A stretch of DNA of 64,000 nucleotides from Flavobacterium lacisediminis. GTDB lineage: Bacteria; Bacteroidota; Bacteroidia; Flavobacteriales; Flavobacteriaceae. Made by a program: the position numbers and the translations under genes. Below, piece by piece: positions 63,856 to 64,000 of this stretch. The stretch covers positions 207,131-271,130 of the forward strand of contig NZ_JAPCIO010000004.1 of NCBI RefSeq assembly GCF_025909975.1. Reading direction: 5' to 3'. The notes beneath the pieces are model-generated. The model made no database searches. It had not been told where the DNA came from and was given only the letters and a program-made list of their open reading frames with translations. The stretch's first letter is position 1. Every line of letters starts with the position of its first letter.

Positions 63856-64000
63856 CACCCGCTAATCGAATGAGAGGCGACACAAAAAGAGAATGACACG
63901 TTCATAGACATATTGAATTGACAGCACAAAATCACAGCGATGTGATTTTGAAAATAAGAGAGAGTAAGATTTTTCGAGTAAATTGAAAATAACCTAGCGA

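Larger units (their letters stand above)
63391..64000 (+). other. 610 base non-coding region, probable rRNA operon leader
   Basis: No gene is seen. It is A-tract-rich with three tandem promoters and a GTGATTTTG/CAAAATCACA inverted segment near 63922-63953. Tandem strong promoters with no ORF strongly suggest an rRNA operon beginning beyond base 64000; no 16S 5' sequence is present inside the window. Confidence 0.6.

Noticed and set aside
63922..64000. Start of 16S rRNA inside the window
   Set aside because: The conserved 5' 16S sequence is not found; only leader-like sequence is present.
1..64000. CRISPR arrays, transposases, integrases, tRNA genes or prophage
   Set aside because: No repeat-spacer pattern, no terminal inverted repeats with a transposase, no tRNA-like cloverleaf noticed; gene content is core metabolism and surface proteins.

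Overview
The window reads as a chromosomal segment of an AT-rich Bacteroidetes bacterium, most likely a Flavobacteriaceae member close to Flavobacterium. Evidence: gldA (gliding motility), several secreted proteins ending in type A or type B T9SS (type IX secretion) sorting domains, the Bacteroidetes -33/-7 promoter signature (TTG, about 19 bases, TAnnTTTG) in front of many genes, and few Shine-Dalgarno-like sequences. All calls were made by reading the sequence; no database search was run.

Region 1 (1-24 kb) is an almost uninterrupted sulfur assimilation and methionine block. On the left edge lies metK (minus strand, cut by the window edge) with a SAM-II-type riboswitch. Then comes a ten-gene sulfate-to-cysteine operon: cysH, cysD, cysN, serine acetyltransferase, cysteine synthase, SUMT, cysJ, cysI, a DUF2490 outer-membrane protein, and a siroheme-synthase/TauE-SafE permease fusion. 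It is followed by metY, metX, aspartokinase/homoserine dehydrogenase, metZ, a split metH behind a SAM-I riboswitch, and metF. The most striking regulatory feature is a ~206 bp segment present twice, before cysH and before metY. Each copy carries a promoter, TAGA-N7-TCTA operator-like sites, a 22-residue Met/Cys-rich leader peptide and an intrinsic terminator whose 5' arm can alternatively pair with the leader-peptide codons, i.e. a classical transcription attenuator.

Region 2 (24-33 kb): a TPR protein, gldA, then pheA-aroG/chorismate mutase behind a second textbook attenuator (Phe-rich leader peptide, pause helix, antiterminator, terminator), a secreted protein of unknown function, rsgA, dtd, a MazG-like hydrolase, a SugE/Gdx-type SMR transporter, and aroA, which contains two heptanucleotide tandem repeats.

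Region 3 (33-50 kb): a large T9SS type B protein; a LytS-like sensor kinase and LytTR regulator; an RCC1-repeat protein and an FN3/LamG protein, both with near-identical T9SS tails. The kinase gene and both T9SS genes share paired 10 bp direct repeats with 21 bp periodicity at an almost identical distance from their -7 boxes, suggesting one LytTR regulon. Then queA, kynU, a T9SS metallopeptidase and an agmatinase-family protein.

Region 4 (50-64 kb): a compact photolyase/cryptochrome operon with DUF2256 and flavin reductase, kmo, a frameshifted cupin gene, DUF486, a HerA-like ATPase, queE, a TonB-domain protein, a methyltransferase, a YkgJ-type protein, a NamZ-like lipoprotein and a LolC-like permease. 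The right edge holds three tandem strong promoters that appear to belong to an rRNA operon starting just beyond the window. No tRNA, insertion sequence, CRISPR or prophage was seen.
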